Below are positions 32,730 to 45,152 of a DNA stretch of 64,000 bases, in pieces (the stretch's first letter is position 1; every line of letters begins with the position of its first letter). Where the stretch lies: contig WPIO01000075.1 of assembly GCA_009760855.2 (NCBI GenBank), positions 1,711,001 through 1,775,000 on the forward strand, written 5' to 3'. Origin of the DNA: Cristatella mucedo (taxonomy: Eukaryota; Bryozoa; Phylactolaemata; Cristatellidae). The position numbers and the translations under genes are program-made. The notes beneath the pieces are model-generated. The model saw only the letters and a list, made by a program, of their open reading frames with translations. It had not been told where the DNA came from and did no database searches.

Positions 32730-33300
32730 GTTGTACAGGAAGCATGATCGAATGGTTACTCTGGTAGCATGTTTCGTGGCCGCAAGCATAGAAACCGGTG
32801 AGCCGTGATGGCTCGCACTGGGTAAGGCGATTGCTTTTAAATGATCTCGGTCCCGAGGTTGAGGGTTCGATTCCTGCGGTGGGCGATTCTTTATCGCCAC
32901 TGCAAGCGGTGGTGATAGCCATAAACGCTCTTTCGTCGCTATACAAAAATAGGCTGTTTAATCAACTAGGATTTATTTTTATTTAAAAGGGTCGATGTGA
33001 CATGGGCCGGGTCAGCCTGCAAATGTGGTTAGCGGCAGCATGCCCAGTGTCAGAACGCGTAAGCACGCAAAGGACGAATCGTAAGGACCTACTAAATGCT
33101 GTGATTAACAGGGACGTTATAAGCTTCTTTTTAAATGTTCTTAAGTCAGGGAACGTCGTGCTGTCAGTCAGGAGTGAGTTGAAGGCTTTGGGAGCATTCG
33201 AACTGAAGGCGCGGTCTTCAAACGATTCGCCGATGACAATTCGAGGTATATACCTACACGATTCAAGTCAGAAAAAGTGAATGGTACGACGCCTAGCCTT
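32730..33300 (-). mobile_element. L2 LINE fragment interrupted by a SINE
   Basis: The segment 'CAGGAAGCATGATCGAATGG' near 32,740 matches the 3' UTR of the L2 copy at 24.26 kb. After a SINE, L2 sequence resumes at about 33,000 (3' UTR and ORF end, antisense 'TCAGCCTGCAAATGTGGTTA') and stops at about 33,300. It is strongly diverged and was there before the SINE. Confidence 0.65.
32799..32990 (+). mobile_element. tRNA-derived SINE, copy 2
   Basis: This copy has the A-box-like 'GGCTCGCACTGGGTAAGGCG', the B box 'GGGTTCGATTCC', the shared body ('GGTGGGCGATTCTTTATCGC', 'GCAAGCGGTGGTGATAGCC') and a 3' end, 'ATTTATTTTTATTTA'. It lies inside an older L2 fragment. Confidence 0.85.
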
Positions 33301-34219
33301 TTGGCGGAGCCGTTCTGACAGCTTCTGACGCTCGAGCTAGCGAAAGCGCGCCCGAATATTCACTGGTTGCCGTAGCAACGGGCGAGAAGAAGCGGCGGCC
33401 ACGGCTCTGGCGCTGCCGCCGCCGCTGCAAGCGCCGCAGTCTTCCAAGATCGCAGCCCCGCCCCGCCTCCGCACGCCGTCCACTGAGAGCGCCTGTCGGA
33501 CAGAACGGCGCGCTGTCGAACGACGGCGGCGGCGCCGTAGTGGGGGGGGGGGGACGAAGCGGTAACGCATCGATCGTAATTGGGGTAATTGCTGCTAAAA
33601 CGGCGCCGGCGCTTTCATTCGGGCTCAGACGACACTCCCATCGCTCGCCGCGCGACAATTGCGTTTATTTTCGGCGGACGTAATCTTGAAGCCCGATTCA
33701 ATGACCGCGCCGACGCTACGATAAAACGGGAAATGAAAGCGGCGACTCGCCGCGTCGGTTCGCCCACGACAGCTCGCGGAGCGGGGGCGAGCGAGCTGTC
33801 TGGCCGGCGGCCGCATTTCCGCTAGCCGTGCGCCAGGAGACGCGAGCGAGGCGAGGGACTCGCCGCCGAGGCCGGCGACCGGTCTCCGCCGACGCCGCTC
33901 TGCCGGTCCGCTCTTCCGTTCGCCGGTGTGTGCTGCTCTCGCCGACGCCGACGGCGCTGCGACGGAACGCCGCCGGTCGCGAGTCGAGCGAGCTCTCACC
34001 GACTCCGATGCTCTGCCTCGTCCTCGTCGGCCTCCTCTGTGCGCCGCTCACGCTGCAGCCGCCGCGTCAGCGGCTCATGCCACCGCATCCTCCTCGCCGG
34101 AGCCCGGCCTGCAGCGGCTGCAGCGCAGCGTTGGCTGAGCGTCCGTCAGCGACAGACTTTCGGCAGACATTGCCGCGTGCCTACTCGCCATCTTCGCAAT
34201 TTCAATGAACGACGTGCTG

Positions 34220-34269
<50 letters not shown>

Positions 34270-34759
34270 GCACTTGTGCGAAGCACGTTTTTTTCGCCAC
34301 CTCTCTTTTCTAGCCGGCCAGCACTTTCGCCGTAAGTGCGGCGAGGCCCGCGTCGAAGGAAGTTTGAGCTAAGCTTACAGAGTAGCCGGCGTCCAGAAAT
34401 CGCACGCAGCGATCGCGCGCGCGCACCTGCGCAGACGGCAAAGCGTTGCGGCAGCGGCGCCGACTCGCCGCTGCTGGCTGCTGAGGCGGTGCGTGCTCTG
34501 CATTGCACCCTAGCGAGCGCGAAACTGCGGGCGAACGTCACGCCTGCGGCGATGGCAGCTGAGTGCCCGGAAGCCATCGGCTGGTCGCCGGCGCTGCTGC
34601 TGCTGCTGCGGCGCCCAGCCGACACCAATTGAATTGCACTCAAACGCGGCGGTGACGCGACGCGAGGGCGCCAAAGCGTAGCAGGCGATCGCCGGACGTC
34701 GGCTCGGTCGCATGCGGCGCGCCGCACCCAGCTCGCCCGGGTCTTTGAATAGAGTAATT

Positions 34760-34803
<44 letters not shown>

Positions 34804-35890
34804 GAGTTATTCGGCCCGTCGCGGTCGGCGGGTCCCGTCGATCTGCTGTTCCTAAACCTTTCGTCGCACGCCAACAGCCGCGCGGCCGCGAGTAGCGCCT
34901 CGAATGCCGGCCATCGCTCGCGCGCCTCGAATGCCGGCCAAATTTGGCTCAATTCGAACTAGAAAAGTCTACCCCGCCACAATTTCGTCACGCTCGCTGC
35001 AGGGTGAATACGCGTCCGTCCGAAATTCCCGGACGTTGCCGCGCGGACTCCGCAGCTGCAAATCGGACGCGCACGCATCGACGCAAGCAGATCGTGGGAT
35101 GATTCCTTCCGGTGGTTCCTTCGGCTCCGCGAAGCCAGGCGCTCGCTGCGCGGGGCAGCCCGAACCGCACCGCCGTCCGTTCGGGCGCACGTTTCAGTGA
35201 GAGCGCCGGTGAGGTGCGGCTCTGACCTGTTGCGGCACGTCAGCGGCTCGGGCGAACGCCGCAGAAACTACGCAGAGGTCGTCGCTGTGCGACGCTATTT
35301 ATCTTAGTCTTCTCTCTTCTTTGCTTGAATAGTTATTGCTAGAGAAGCGATTTTGGCGGCGTTTTTGAGCGGTGGGTCTACGTTGCTTCACCTCTTTATT
35401 CGAAAGACAGCTGCGATTGCATTTTTTTTGTAATAAACGCGGCTGAAAAAGAGAGAATAGTAGAACCGCCTCGGTAGCTAATCGCCGATAATCCAGAGAA
35501 GGGTAAGCGGTAACGAGAACGTGCGAGTCGTGACCGAAACACGACGGCAGGATTGTCACTGATAATTCGCGTCCTCCAGTCGCTGAGTCGGACTACCACA
35601 TCCGTAAGTTATTAGCTTTTATTATTTATTGTATCATTTTATTTGTCATCTATTTAAGTATTCTATTTTATTATTTTATTTTTTTATTTATTATTTTTTA
35701 AACCAAGCAGCAAGCTACGCGCCGTCTCGTGGCTGCTGAGCAAAGAGAATGCCTTGCCAGGTCGCGAAGCGCTGCGACGTCACACTTTGAGAAAAGCGAA
35801 GCGCTCAAGAGCTAGCGCCTCCGCAGCAATCGGCTTTGTGCTCTGCGAAGATCTAGGATGGGCGCGCGTAAGGAAACAAGTGATTCTCAA
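33301..35890. other. GC-rich, CpG-dense DNA, no gene supported
   Basis: The stretch is GC-rich with (GGC)n tracts at 34,211-34,268 and 34,759-34,799 and a G run at 33,541. Long open frames exist on both strands but are low in complexity and show no domain, signal peptide or splice pattern. The word 'CGCCTCGAATGCCGGCCA' occurs twice near 34,900. A promoter island or an untranslated first exon is possible. AT-rich DNA follows at 35,600-35,700. Confidence 0.4.
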
Positions 35891-35892
35891 GC

Positions 35893-35895
<3 letters not shown>

Positions 35896-35946
<51 letters not shown>
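35896..35946. repeat. (GA)n microsatellite
   Basis: A pure GA run of about 50 bases. Confidence 0.95.
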
Positions 35947-35947
<1 letters not shown>

Positions 35948-36067
35948 ACTGAGAGCAATGACGCTGCCATCGTTGTAGCAGCGTACGACCTCTGGTCATG
36001 CTTCGTTCGAGTCCTTGCTTACTTCTACGCAGAGTGTCACGCCTACTCCCAGTTAGACGGCCTCGCT

Positions 36068-36146
36068 AATAATAATAATAATAATAATTCACTAGATAAA
36101 GCGCCCTCAGAGAACTTAATCTCTCACTACGCGTTTACATTATTGG
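36068..36146 (-). mobile_element. L2 3' tail fragment
   Basis: (AAT)n followed by 'TTCACTAGATAAAGCGCCCTC' and the complementary hairpin arm matches the reverse of the L2 3' end. Only the last 80 bases are present. Confidence 0.75.
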
Positions 36147-36399
36147 ACCTTCAAAAAAACGCATCGCTCGCTGTTGTTGACAACTGACTGCTGTCTCGGT
36201 GCGGTGCACCTCGGGAATCGGTGGCTGCTTAGGCGGCGGGTCGCCAATGCGCATGCGTCCGTTGGCGTTCGATTAAGCTAAGCGGCTCAAATGAAGATGC
36301 GGCGCTGCGAAATTCGAGCTGTGGCGCTGCAATTGGGCTGGAGCTTGAGTTGTTCTGCCCAGTACTGCATGTCAGCTCGCAAAAACCAAGGTGTTTCTA

Positions 36400-39300
36400 A
36401 GCCGCGATCAGTTGATCCAGGAAGAGCTAGATGCATTTCTGCTTACCGAAATGTTGATGACGCCTTGTTCTAGTAGCTGTATATATATGAGACCACCCCG
36501 TATTCGGGTTCTCATTCTTTCAGTCCATGCGTTCTGACGAGGTTGGTGGCGGTCGCATGGGCCATCATTTAAACCAGTCACAATGAGGTCCTCATCCGAG
36601 ACAGTGCCTCTCACTGTTGTGATATACCGACCCTCTGCTAGCTATCTAAACTTGTTTATAGAGGAGTTTTTGGAGTTCCTCGCTAAAATATTTGTGTGCG
36701 GCAGGCCGTTACTGATAGCTGAAGACTTCAATATTCACGTCAGTCAGTGCCATTGCAGCAGCCAGGTCCATTCATTTCTTGACTGTCTGGAGAATTTTTG
36801 TTTGGCCCAACACGTTAATCACACCACCCACGGCGGTGGCCACATCCTAGATATAGTGATCGGTAAGGATGTCTGCCCCACTGACCTTGCGGTGTGTCCG
36901 CCGACCTTGTACCCTCTGACCTTGTACCCTCTGACCTTGTACCCTCTCCGATCGCATTTTTCGGTCTCGCTTACTATTCTTGCTCCCTTGAACAAATAGG
37001 ACGTACCCGTCGAACTCATCCAGCGACGTTACTCGAACAGAACTGACATGGACAAATTTGCGAGCTCTGCATGTGATGCAGATGTTCTTGATATGCACCC
37101 AGACTCGACCGGCAGCCTCGTTACCCTCACTGATGCAGTGAACATGACACTTAGGAGTGCTCTTGACAAGCGTGCCACCGTTCATTCGATCCGTGTGCAG
37201 AGTCGTGGAGACTCGTTTCAATTTACAAAAATTCAAAAGATGCGCAGCGCAAGCTTGAACGTCGTCTTACGAAATATGGGTCTGATGCAGATCGATTCAA
37301 TTTCAAAGACTTCCTTCGAGTTGTCACCAAGAAGCTTAGAAAAGTCAGGGTTTCCTTTTTCATTCGAAAACTGAAGTCTTGCCAATGAGACCCAAAGCAT
37401 ATTTATAAGTTGGCAAAAAATTTACTGGCCGATGCTGAGAGGTCTCACACCCCAGTTGTTAACGACTCAGCCGAAACGTTTTCAGCCTTCTTTACTGAAA
37501 ACATTTTTCTCGTTCGTGCCTCCATTAAGCCCCCCCCCAGGGTAAAGTAATTACGGAATCACAACATGTGACCTTCCTTAAAAGATTTTCCGAGATTTCT
37601 GCTTGCGATGTGGCTACCTTAATAGGGTCTAGTTAAACGAGCTCGTCTCCTACAGACCCTATACCATCATCTCTGTGATCTTCACTCGCAGACCAGCTTA
37701 TCCCTTCCATAACCGAGATTTTGAATGCTTCCTTGGAAACTGGGGTTGTTCTCAAGTTCTTCAAATTGGCAACCATTAGACCGATACTGAAAAAGACTGG
37801 ATTACATACAGAGGTCTTTACAAGCTATCGCCCAGTTTCCCTTCTTACTTTTTTGTCAAAAATTCTTGAAATATTATCGCTAAGCAGGTAGTTTTACATC
37901 CTGAAAAGTATGAAACGTCAGAAACATTTTAATCTGGGTTCAAGAGGCAGCACTCCACTGAAACTGCTCTCCTTCGTGTGAACAGTGACACCCTTTGCGG
38001 CAACGATGACGGGCATATCAGTGCCCTAACTCTACTAGATCTATCAGCTGCCTTCGATACCTTTGATCACGATGTCTTGCTTGAATGATTAAGAACAGCA
38101 ATTGGTCTGGCAGACGAGGCACTGGCCTGGTTTAAATCGTACTTATCTGATCGTGTTCAATAATAATAATTATAATGATAATTTACTTGATAAAGCGCCC
38201 TCAGAGAACTCAATTTCTCTCTAGGCGCTTTACGTTTGCTGCAAAGTGAAATGCAATTGAATGGTAAGTAAAATCATGCTTGAAAAACAAACAAAATGAA
38301 TAATATGGTTAGGGTGACATGCACAGGGTCAGCATGCAAATGTGGTTAGTGGCAGCATGCACAGTGTCAGCACGCATAAGCACATCAAAGACGAATCACA
38401 GGGACCCACTAAATGCTGTCCTAAATAGGTGTGTTTTTAGGTTCCTTTTAAATGTGGTCAGGTCAGGGGATGTTCTGACGCAGGTCGGGAGGGAGTTCCA
38501 GGCTTTGGGAGCATATGAACTAAATGCAGGGTCTCCAAAGGATTTAAGGTTTGTATGAGGTATTTCTAGACTGTTGGATTCCGAGAAGCGGGTGGTACGA
38601 TGCTTGGCCTTAAGGGGTAGTATATCTGACAGATAGGCTGGAGCCATAGAATAAAGGGACCTAAAAGTGAGCGACAAAACCTTGAAGTCAATCCGTTGCT
38701 TGACTGGTAGCCAGTGCAGGTCGGCGAGAAGTGGAGTAATGTGGCAACTGCGACGCTCACGACAGACAAGCCTAGCTATCAATCCGTGTCGTGTGTGGGG
38801 TCAGGTCTCACCCACGAGACCGATCACCTGTGTAATCCCTCAAGGATCTTTCCTCGGTCCCTTGCTGTTGTCCATTTATACTCAACCTCTGGGAAAAGTG
38901 ATTTAGGCTCATAGAATTTGATATCACTTTTATGACGACGATACTCAGTTGTGTTTTTCATTCAAACCGACGTAAACAGCTGCAGTAACTAATAAACTGA
39001 ATGCTTGCCTGGCCGACATTCAACCCTGGATTTCGGAAAATTTATTGAAACTAAATGGCGATAAAACTGAACTGCTACTCATAGGACACCCTAAAAGTAT
39101 GCCTGGATTTGAAGGCTTTGCTCTTCTAATAGGTGATGCTGTTGTGCGACCATCACCACGTACTCGAAATTTAGCTGTCGTTTTTGACAGCTGCCTAAAT
39201 TTTAAAAGCTTCATTCATAAGACTGCTTCTATAGCTAGCCATCACGTCCTATCCCTATCCAAGATTAGGAGCTGTCTTCCACAGTGGCTTGCAATAAACA

Positions 39301-39985
39301 TTTGACTAGCTCCTTAGTTCTGTCTCGGCTTGATTATTGTAATTTCTATTTGGCAGGGCTACCAAAGAAAGAAACTAGGCAACTGCAGCTGGCAGTGAAT
39401 ATGGCTGCAAGGCTAGTCTTTAAGTCCCAGGGGTTTGAGCACGTATCGCCTTTGCTAAAAGAGCTAGGATGGATGCCGGTCGATCAACGGATACAGAGCA
39501 AATTTCTTATGCTGACCCACATGGCCCGCCACGGCTTGATGCCTCCGTACCTAGCTGCTTTGCTGCACCAGCTCTCAGCTTCCTCGAGCCCTCAGGTCCC
39601 ACGCGGACAATAAATTAGCTGTTCCATTCTTCTGCTTAAAGACCGTTAGCAAAGGAAGCTTTAGCTCTGAAGGTCCTAGACTGTGGAACTTGCTTCCACA
39701 ATTCTTACGCAACGACAACTACTCTCTTACTGCCAACTATGGCTCATCCTTTCCAGCGGTCCTGACCTGCTACTGCCATGTTACTCACTACCTAAACTGC
39801 TCTTCTGACTCTGCAATGCTTTCCACTTTCTCTTTGTTGCGTGAGATGAAGTCCGTTGTCTATCAAATGCGTACCGAAAGCCGCTTGGGCTGCGAGAGCG
39901 CTACACAAAGCTTTCCTGCGTAGCACCCGCATAGTCTTTGTGGCTTTGGGGAGTTGCAGACGGAGATACATTACATCAAGCATCT
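36400..39985 (+). mobile_element. Second LINE family ('LINE-B', CR1/L2-like), broken, with L2 inserted
   Basis: From left to right, an endonuclease region ('VVIYRPSASYLNLF', 'LLIAEDFNIHVS', 'GGGHILDIVIG') is followed by reverse transcriptase blocks ('YRPVSLLTFLSKILE', 'ALAWFKSYLSDRVQ', 'LLKLNGDKTELLLIG') and a C-terminal region ('MTAARLVF'-like, 'YRMRTESRLGCE'-like). It ends near 'CGGAGATACATTACAT'. Many stops and frameshifts show that it is dead. An L2 copy in opposite orientation interrupts it at about 38,158-38,787 within the reverse transcriptase. A 16-base unit ('ACCTTGTACCCTCTG') is tandemly repeated three times at about 36,905-36,950. Confidence 0.75.
38158..38787 (-). mobile_element. 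L2 LINE, 5'-truncated, nested in LINE-B
   Basis: The (AAT)n end and terminal hairpin lie at the left, followed by the 3' UTR and the antisense end of the reverse transcriptase ('LVCRERRSCHITPLLADLHW' on the minus strand). The flanks on both sides are LINE-B reverse transcriptase, and a short shared TCAA at the two junctions may be the target duplication. Confidence 0.85.
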
Positions 39986-40319
39986 AGCGTCTCTAGACAC
40001 GACGTCAGGCCAGCGAATGCATGGTGAGCTCGATCGAGTACGCCTCCATAACTGTCCCAAGGATGCTCCTCTTTGAGAGGGACAGGCTGAAGATTTGCTG
40101 AATTATCTACAGAAACGTTGAAGAAGCATGTCGTCTAAAAGATTCAGTTTTTTCGGCACATTTCTTGTGACACGTAATGTGACCGATAATGTTACTCTAT
40201 TGAGAGTGCAAATGGGAGACCGCTGAGTTATGCATCCGTAAATTTATGCTAAATTTGTGGTGCGGCAACCGCCGCCGCCACTCGCTCTATTTGAAACCAC
40301 CCTTCCAATCCGTCAGTTA

Positions 40320-42310
40320 CGCGTGCTGAGACTATGCATGCTGCCACTAACCCCATCTGCATGCCGACCCTGTGCATGTCACCCCTAACCATGTTATTCA
40401 TCTTGTTTGTTTTTTCAAGCATGATTTTATAATAATAATAATAATAATTCACTTGATAAAGTGCTCTCAGAGAACTTAATCTCTCTCTAGGCGCTTTAAA
40501 TTTGCTATAAAGTGAAATGCAATTGAATGGTAAGTAAAATCATGCTTGAAAAACAAACAAAATGAATAATATGGTTAGGGTGACATGCACAGGGTCAGCA
40601 TGCAAATGTGGTTAGTGGCAGCATGCACAGTGTCAGCACGCATAAGCACATCAAAGACGAATCACAGGGACCCACTAAATGCTGTCCTAAATAGGTGTGT
40701 TTTTAGGTTCCTTTTAAATGTGGTCAGGTCAGGGGATGTTCTGACGCAGGTCGGGAGGGAGTTCCAGGCTTTGGGAGCATATGAACTAAATGCACAGTCT
40801 CCAAAGGATTTAAGGTTTGTACGAGGCATTTCTAGACTGTTGGATTCCGAAAAGCGGGTGGTACGATGTTTGGCCTGATGGGGGAGTATATCTGACAGAT
40901 AGGCTGGAGCCATAGAATGAAGGGACCTAAAAGTGAGCGACAAAACCTTGAAGTCAATCCGCTGCTTGACTGGTAGCCTGTGCAGGTCGGCGAGAAGTGG
41001 AGTAATGTGGCAACTGCGACGCTCACGACAGACAAGCCTAGCTGCAGAGTTTTGCACCAGCTGCAATCGCCTGATCGCACATGCTGCTAGACCAGTAAGC
41101 AGTGAGTTGCAGAAGTCTAGACGGGATGTCACGAATGCATGGACCAACTTAGATGTGGTATCTTTATCTAAACAAGACCGAATTTTAGCAATGTTATGAA
41201 GCTGAAAATAGGCGGATTTGACTGTGGAGCTGATATGGTCGTCTAACGAGAGGTCGCTTTGGAATATGACACCTAGATTTTGAGCTGATCCAACTGGAGA
41301 TATGCTGGCAGAGCCAATTTTGAGAGTCAGCCTTTCCAATCTCTGGATCACACTGGGTTTGCCCATAACTAGTAGGTTAGTTTTATCATCGTTAAGTTTT
41401 AGAAAATTTGCTGCCATCCATGTGCGGATGTCATCAATGCATGCAGCTAGTGAGTTTAGAGAATTTGAGGTGCTCGAAGGCTGGGAGGGATCAAAGCAAA
41501 GGTACAACTGAGTGTCATCCGCATAGAAGTGAAAGCCTTGATTGTGCTTGGCAATCACATCAGCAAGAGGCAGAGTATAAACCGTGAAAAGAACCGGACC
41601 TAGCACTGAGCCCTGAGGTACTCCATAATTCAGAGGTACTTCAAATGATCTTTGTCCATTCATGTCAATACTCTGGAGTCTCCCACTGAGATAGGACCTG
41701 AACCACTGCAGAGCAGTGCCAGTGATGCCCAGGCGAGACGAGAGGCGCTCTAGAAGAACTTTGTCATTGATGGTATCAAAAGCTGCCGAAAGATCAAGCA
41801 AAACAAGCAGAGACACTCTACCCATGTCTGCATTCCTAAGTAGGTCGTTGTGTACCCGAAGCAATGCTGACTCTGTGGAGTGTTTAGCTCTAAAGCCAGA
41901 CTGGAACTTACTAGCAAGGTGTGAGGTTTCGATATACGAGTTCAGCTGGTCCGCCACGACCCATTCGAGTGTCTTTGATAGGAATGGTAGAAGGGAAACT
42001 GGGCGGTAGTTGCTCAAGTTCTCTTGGTCAAGTGTAGCTTTCTTGAGAAGTGGCCTGACTACAGCTTTTTTGAAAGGTTCTGGGACATGACCTGAGGCTA
42101 ATGACATATTAATGATGTTAGTTATGCATGGCAGCAGCAGATCAATGCAACGTAGGAGCAGGACAGTGGGAATAGGGTCCAGAGGACTTGTATTTTTCTT
42201 ACCATTCAATTTCATTTCCCTTTGCAGCAAATGTAAAGCGCCTATAAAGAGATTAAGTTCTCTGAGGGCGCTTTATCAAGTACATTATTATTATTATTAT
42301 TATTATTATT
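40320..42310 (+). mobile_element. Older L2 3' UTR, split by a younger L2
   Basis: The left piece (about 40,320-40,432) carries L2 3' UTR sequence on the plus strand up to 'CAAGCATGATTTTA'. The right piece (about 42,194-42,310) resumes at 'CTTACCATTCAATTTCATTT' and ends with the hairpin and (ATT)n. Compared with the copy at 13.6 kb, the two pieces join almost exactly, so the intervening L2 inserted into this one. Confidence 0.75.
40433..42193 (-). mobile_element. Younger L2 LINE with intact partial reverse transcriptase
   Basis: A 5'-truncated L2 in which about 510 codons of the reverse transcriptase ORF remain open (stop at 40,662). Diagnostic blocks are 'LSNYRPVSLLPFLSKTLE', 'LLDLSAAFDTIND', 'GVPQGSVLGPVLF', 'FYADDTQLYL' and 'LNDDKTNLLVMGKPS', so the FADD/YADD active site is present. 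The enzyme copies LINE RNA at the target site. The endonuclease and 5' part are absent, so the copy cannot move by itself. The apparent first dozen residues from an ATG at 42,230 are antisense 3' UTR of the older host L2, not part of the protein. The 3' hairpin and (AAT)n lie at the left. Confidence 0.9.
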
Positions 42311-42369
42311 ATCAGTTCTTCTAATTAATGAGTTGATTTTTTGTAACAGAGCGTGAACTTCACTTGATC

Positions 42370-42370
<1 letters not shown>

Positions 42371-42467
<97 letters not shown>

Positions 42468-42468
42468 A

Positions 42469-42499
<31 letters not shown>

Positions 42500-42535
42500 T
42501 GTGTGTGTGTGTGTGAGTGTGTGTGTGTGTATTCT
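42371..42535. repeat. (TA)n then (TG)n/(GCGT)n microsatellite
   Basis: About 75 bases of TA are followed by TG, GCGT and TG again. It lies beside the L2 tail at 42,305. Confidence 0.95.
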
Positions 42536-42539
42536 TAGT

Positions 42540-44250
42540 TATACATTCATCAACATATGGGGAAATGTCCTGCGGGTGGGGAATGTCAGGGTGGGGAATG
42601 TCCTAGGGTCCAAAGGGGGGGACGTCCAGGAAGGGCAATATCCTACAACCGAAGGATCGCTTACGCCCTTTCAGTGAGCCACTTAAAACATGGGTTTTAG
42701 ATTCACGTAACTAATCGAAATTAGGCTTGGCGTAATGCACTACTGCTAATTCACTTAAATAATCGAGGCGCTAATTCGATCTGGGTATATTTTTGAAGCA
42801 CTTCATCGTAAGTGACAGCCTGGAGCAGTAATTCCGCTAATTCTAGCTCCCATCTAGACCTAGAACACATATCGCGACGCCGGCCTGTGAAAAGCCGTTT
42901 CAAGTTATTTTACTGCTAATGCAATAGGAAAGTGATGGGCACCTTTTGCATTCACTCTCAACGTTCGTGCGTGTGGTAAAGACATTTTGACGCAAATGGT
43001 CCCGAGTATGTGCTGATGAAGCTACGACGGGGCATGACATTTGAATCTCGACGAGCGAAATAGAAGTCTGGTCTTCGCCAAACGGACGCCAACGACGACT
43101 GGGGCCTCGATCTGAGACGGTAGCCCTAAGGGTCGATGACATCAGCTAAGGGTGTTGTTGAGCGACGGTTTCTGGCGTCACAGCATGGGGGTGGGGGACT
43201 AGTCCTGCCCGGTAAGCACCACCGTGTCAAGGCGTGCCGAGTTTAGATGGCCAGCAACCCAGCGCGTCAGGAAGCGGAAGCAGATATTTAAGTCACGCGC
43301 ACATTCGGCCGAGCTAACTGGCCCGCTGTATGAGCTAAGCATATCTCTTTATCTCCTACTGACAGTTCACAGAGCTTCCTCTATTTCTTTTATCTCTCTC
43401 TCTCTCTCTCTCCCTCAATCTGCATCTCCGTCAATCTTTCTCGTTCTCCTTCTTCCGTTCTCCACTTCCGCTCTCCTTTTCTCCCTCTTCCATTCCCTCC
43501 CTCTCCTTCCCCTTTCTTCCTTTCTCCTTCCTTCCCTAACTCCTTCCCTTTCTCCTTCCTTTCCTTCCTCTTCTCAACCTTTTCCTTTTTCTCTCATCTC
43601 ACCCTTCCTCCACTTCCTTCTAGCTTCACCTTCCGCCACTCTGTCCATCCGTCGCACCCTCAATATCTCGCTATATTTCTCTTTTTCTCCTTCTTTGCCC
43701 CACCATCTCTCTCTCTCATCATCATCCGCCAGCATTCACGGACTTCATTTTAAAAGGCAGTGCAAATATGTCTATCCTATGTTAATTCAACATCGACTTC
43801 TAGCCTGGCTCGTTTAATGCCCAGATAGTGATCAGCCATGTTATCACTAACTTCTCTACAGGTGTGACTATGCTTTCGCCTTTTAAAAGATTGTTAAAAA
43901 TTCGGCGTTTTCAACTACTCGCCATTGGTACACAGTCTCTCTGTACACTATCAAATGTGCGTATCTGATCAAGGCGAGCACGGTATGAGATTTTGAAAGA
44001 GCAGTGTGTCACCAAGTATTTCAAGAGGAAGGCAAACATTCAGAGTTTAAAGATTCGCTCTTAGTCAGAACGACAGTGCACTCGCCGCTTCCTGTAGCGA
44101 AACAAAAGCACCTGGGCCGGCCGCTATTGGGCGCGAATGCTTGGGAAGACTGGCAGACTCCCACGCATGCCATCTGGCAGTGGAGGGGCGAGGTGCTACG
44201 CAAAGAGTTCTTTCTCTCATCGTTTCAGAAAATCTCCTGCAACGCAAACG
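42540..44250. other. No gene seen; pyrimidine-rich stretch inside
   Basis: No exon or transposon match is found. From 43,380 to 43,730 one strand is almost all C and T without a fixed unit. Near 42,560-42,600 the phrase 'GGTGGGGAATGTC' repeats twice. Confidence 0.45.
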
Positions 44251-44255
44251 AGTGG

Positions 44256-44966
44256 TTCCGTAGGCCTACGACAGCCTTCCTCCCTCGTGAAGCAGATGAG
44301 CTTCCCTAGACCCACTTCCGTATCCATCAAATGATCGTACGCCCTCTATAAACGGCAGAGCACTGCACCTCTAGAGTTTCTGGTGGAGCGTGTTCGAACT
44401 TTGGCTGCCAGCTTTAGTTGAGTCAATAGCACCGTCGCAGTGGTGGTCGCCTGTGTGGTGCTCGTGCTGCGAGCGCTCTCTCGCAGGCTCTCGGCTCTAC
44501 GCTCAGCTGCTCTCTGCTTCACTCCGCTCGAGGAGGCGAGCGTGCTGACGCTGGCTGCGAATCGGGCGCAAATCGCCGGGGCGGCCCTTTAACTTGTATC
44601 TCGAAAATTACTGCGGCTAGGTTAGTTCGCTTCGATGGCTGTGTTTTCGTGCGAATCGTTACTAACAGATCGAGTGCACGAATCCTTCGAGTGACGGCGA
44701 TAAGCTAGGCTAACCAGCGTAGTGGATACGAGCTCGCCGGCTCTGACCCGTCAGAATGCCTACAAAGGCCATTGAAGCGTGCTTAATAAACCAGGCCTCT
44801 CGTTTCGTGGTACGTTTACAAGTGTTATGGTGTCTCAATGAGCTCGTCTCGAGACTGAGTCACAGAAACAAATTGATTAGCCGTAGTCCGATGTCGCCAA
44901 AATGAAGAGCGAGGCTGACACAGGTCGCAATGTCACGAGGGCCTCCGACCGACGAACGAGCTCGTA

Positions 44967-45038
<72 letters not shown>

Positions 45039-45152
45039 TGTCGAGGCTGACACAGGTCGCATTGTCACGAGTGTTTCCGTAGGCCTACGACAGCCTTCCT
45101 CCCTCGTGCAGCAGATGAGCTTCCCTAGACCCACTTCCGTATCCATCAAATG
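44256..45152. repeat. Duplicated 78-base block and 29-base block around a (TA)n tract
   Basis: The block starting 'TTCCGTAGGCCTACGACAGC' occurs at 44,256-44,333 and 45,075-45,152 with one mismatch. A second block, starting 'GAGGCTGACACAGGTCGC', occurs at 44,911-44,939 and 45,043-45,071, also with one mismatch. A (TA)n tract (44,966-45,040) lies between the second pair. This looks like a recent local duplication or an uncharacterised repeat family. Confidence 0.75.

Noticed and set aside
34146-34952. A 268-codon minus-strand frame in a CpG-rich island
   Set aside because: Stop codons are rare in GC-rich DNA. The frame crosses two GGC tracts and shows no domain, signal peptide or splice pattern.
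42200-42230. ATG at 42,230 as the true start of the L2 reverse transcriptase
   Set aside because: This ATG lies in the 3' UTR of the older, oppositely oriented L2.
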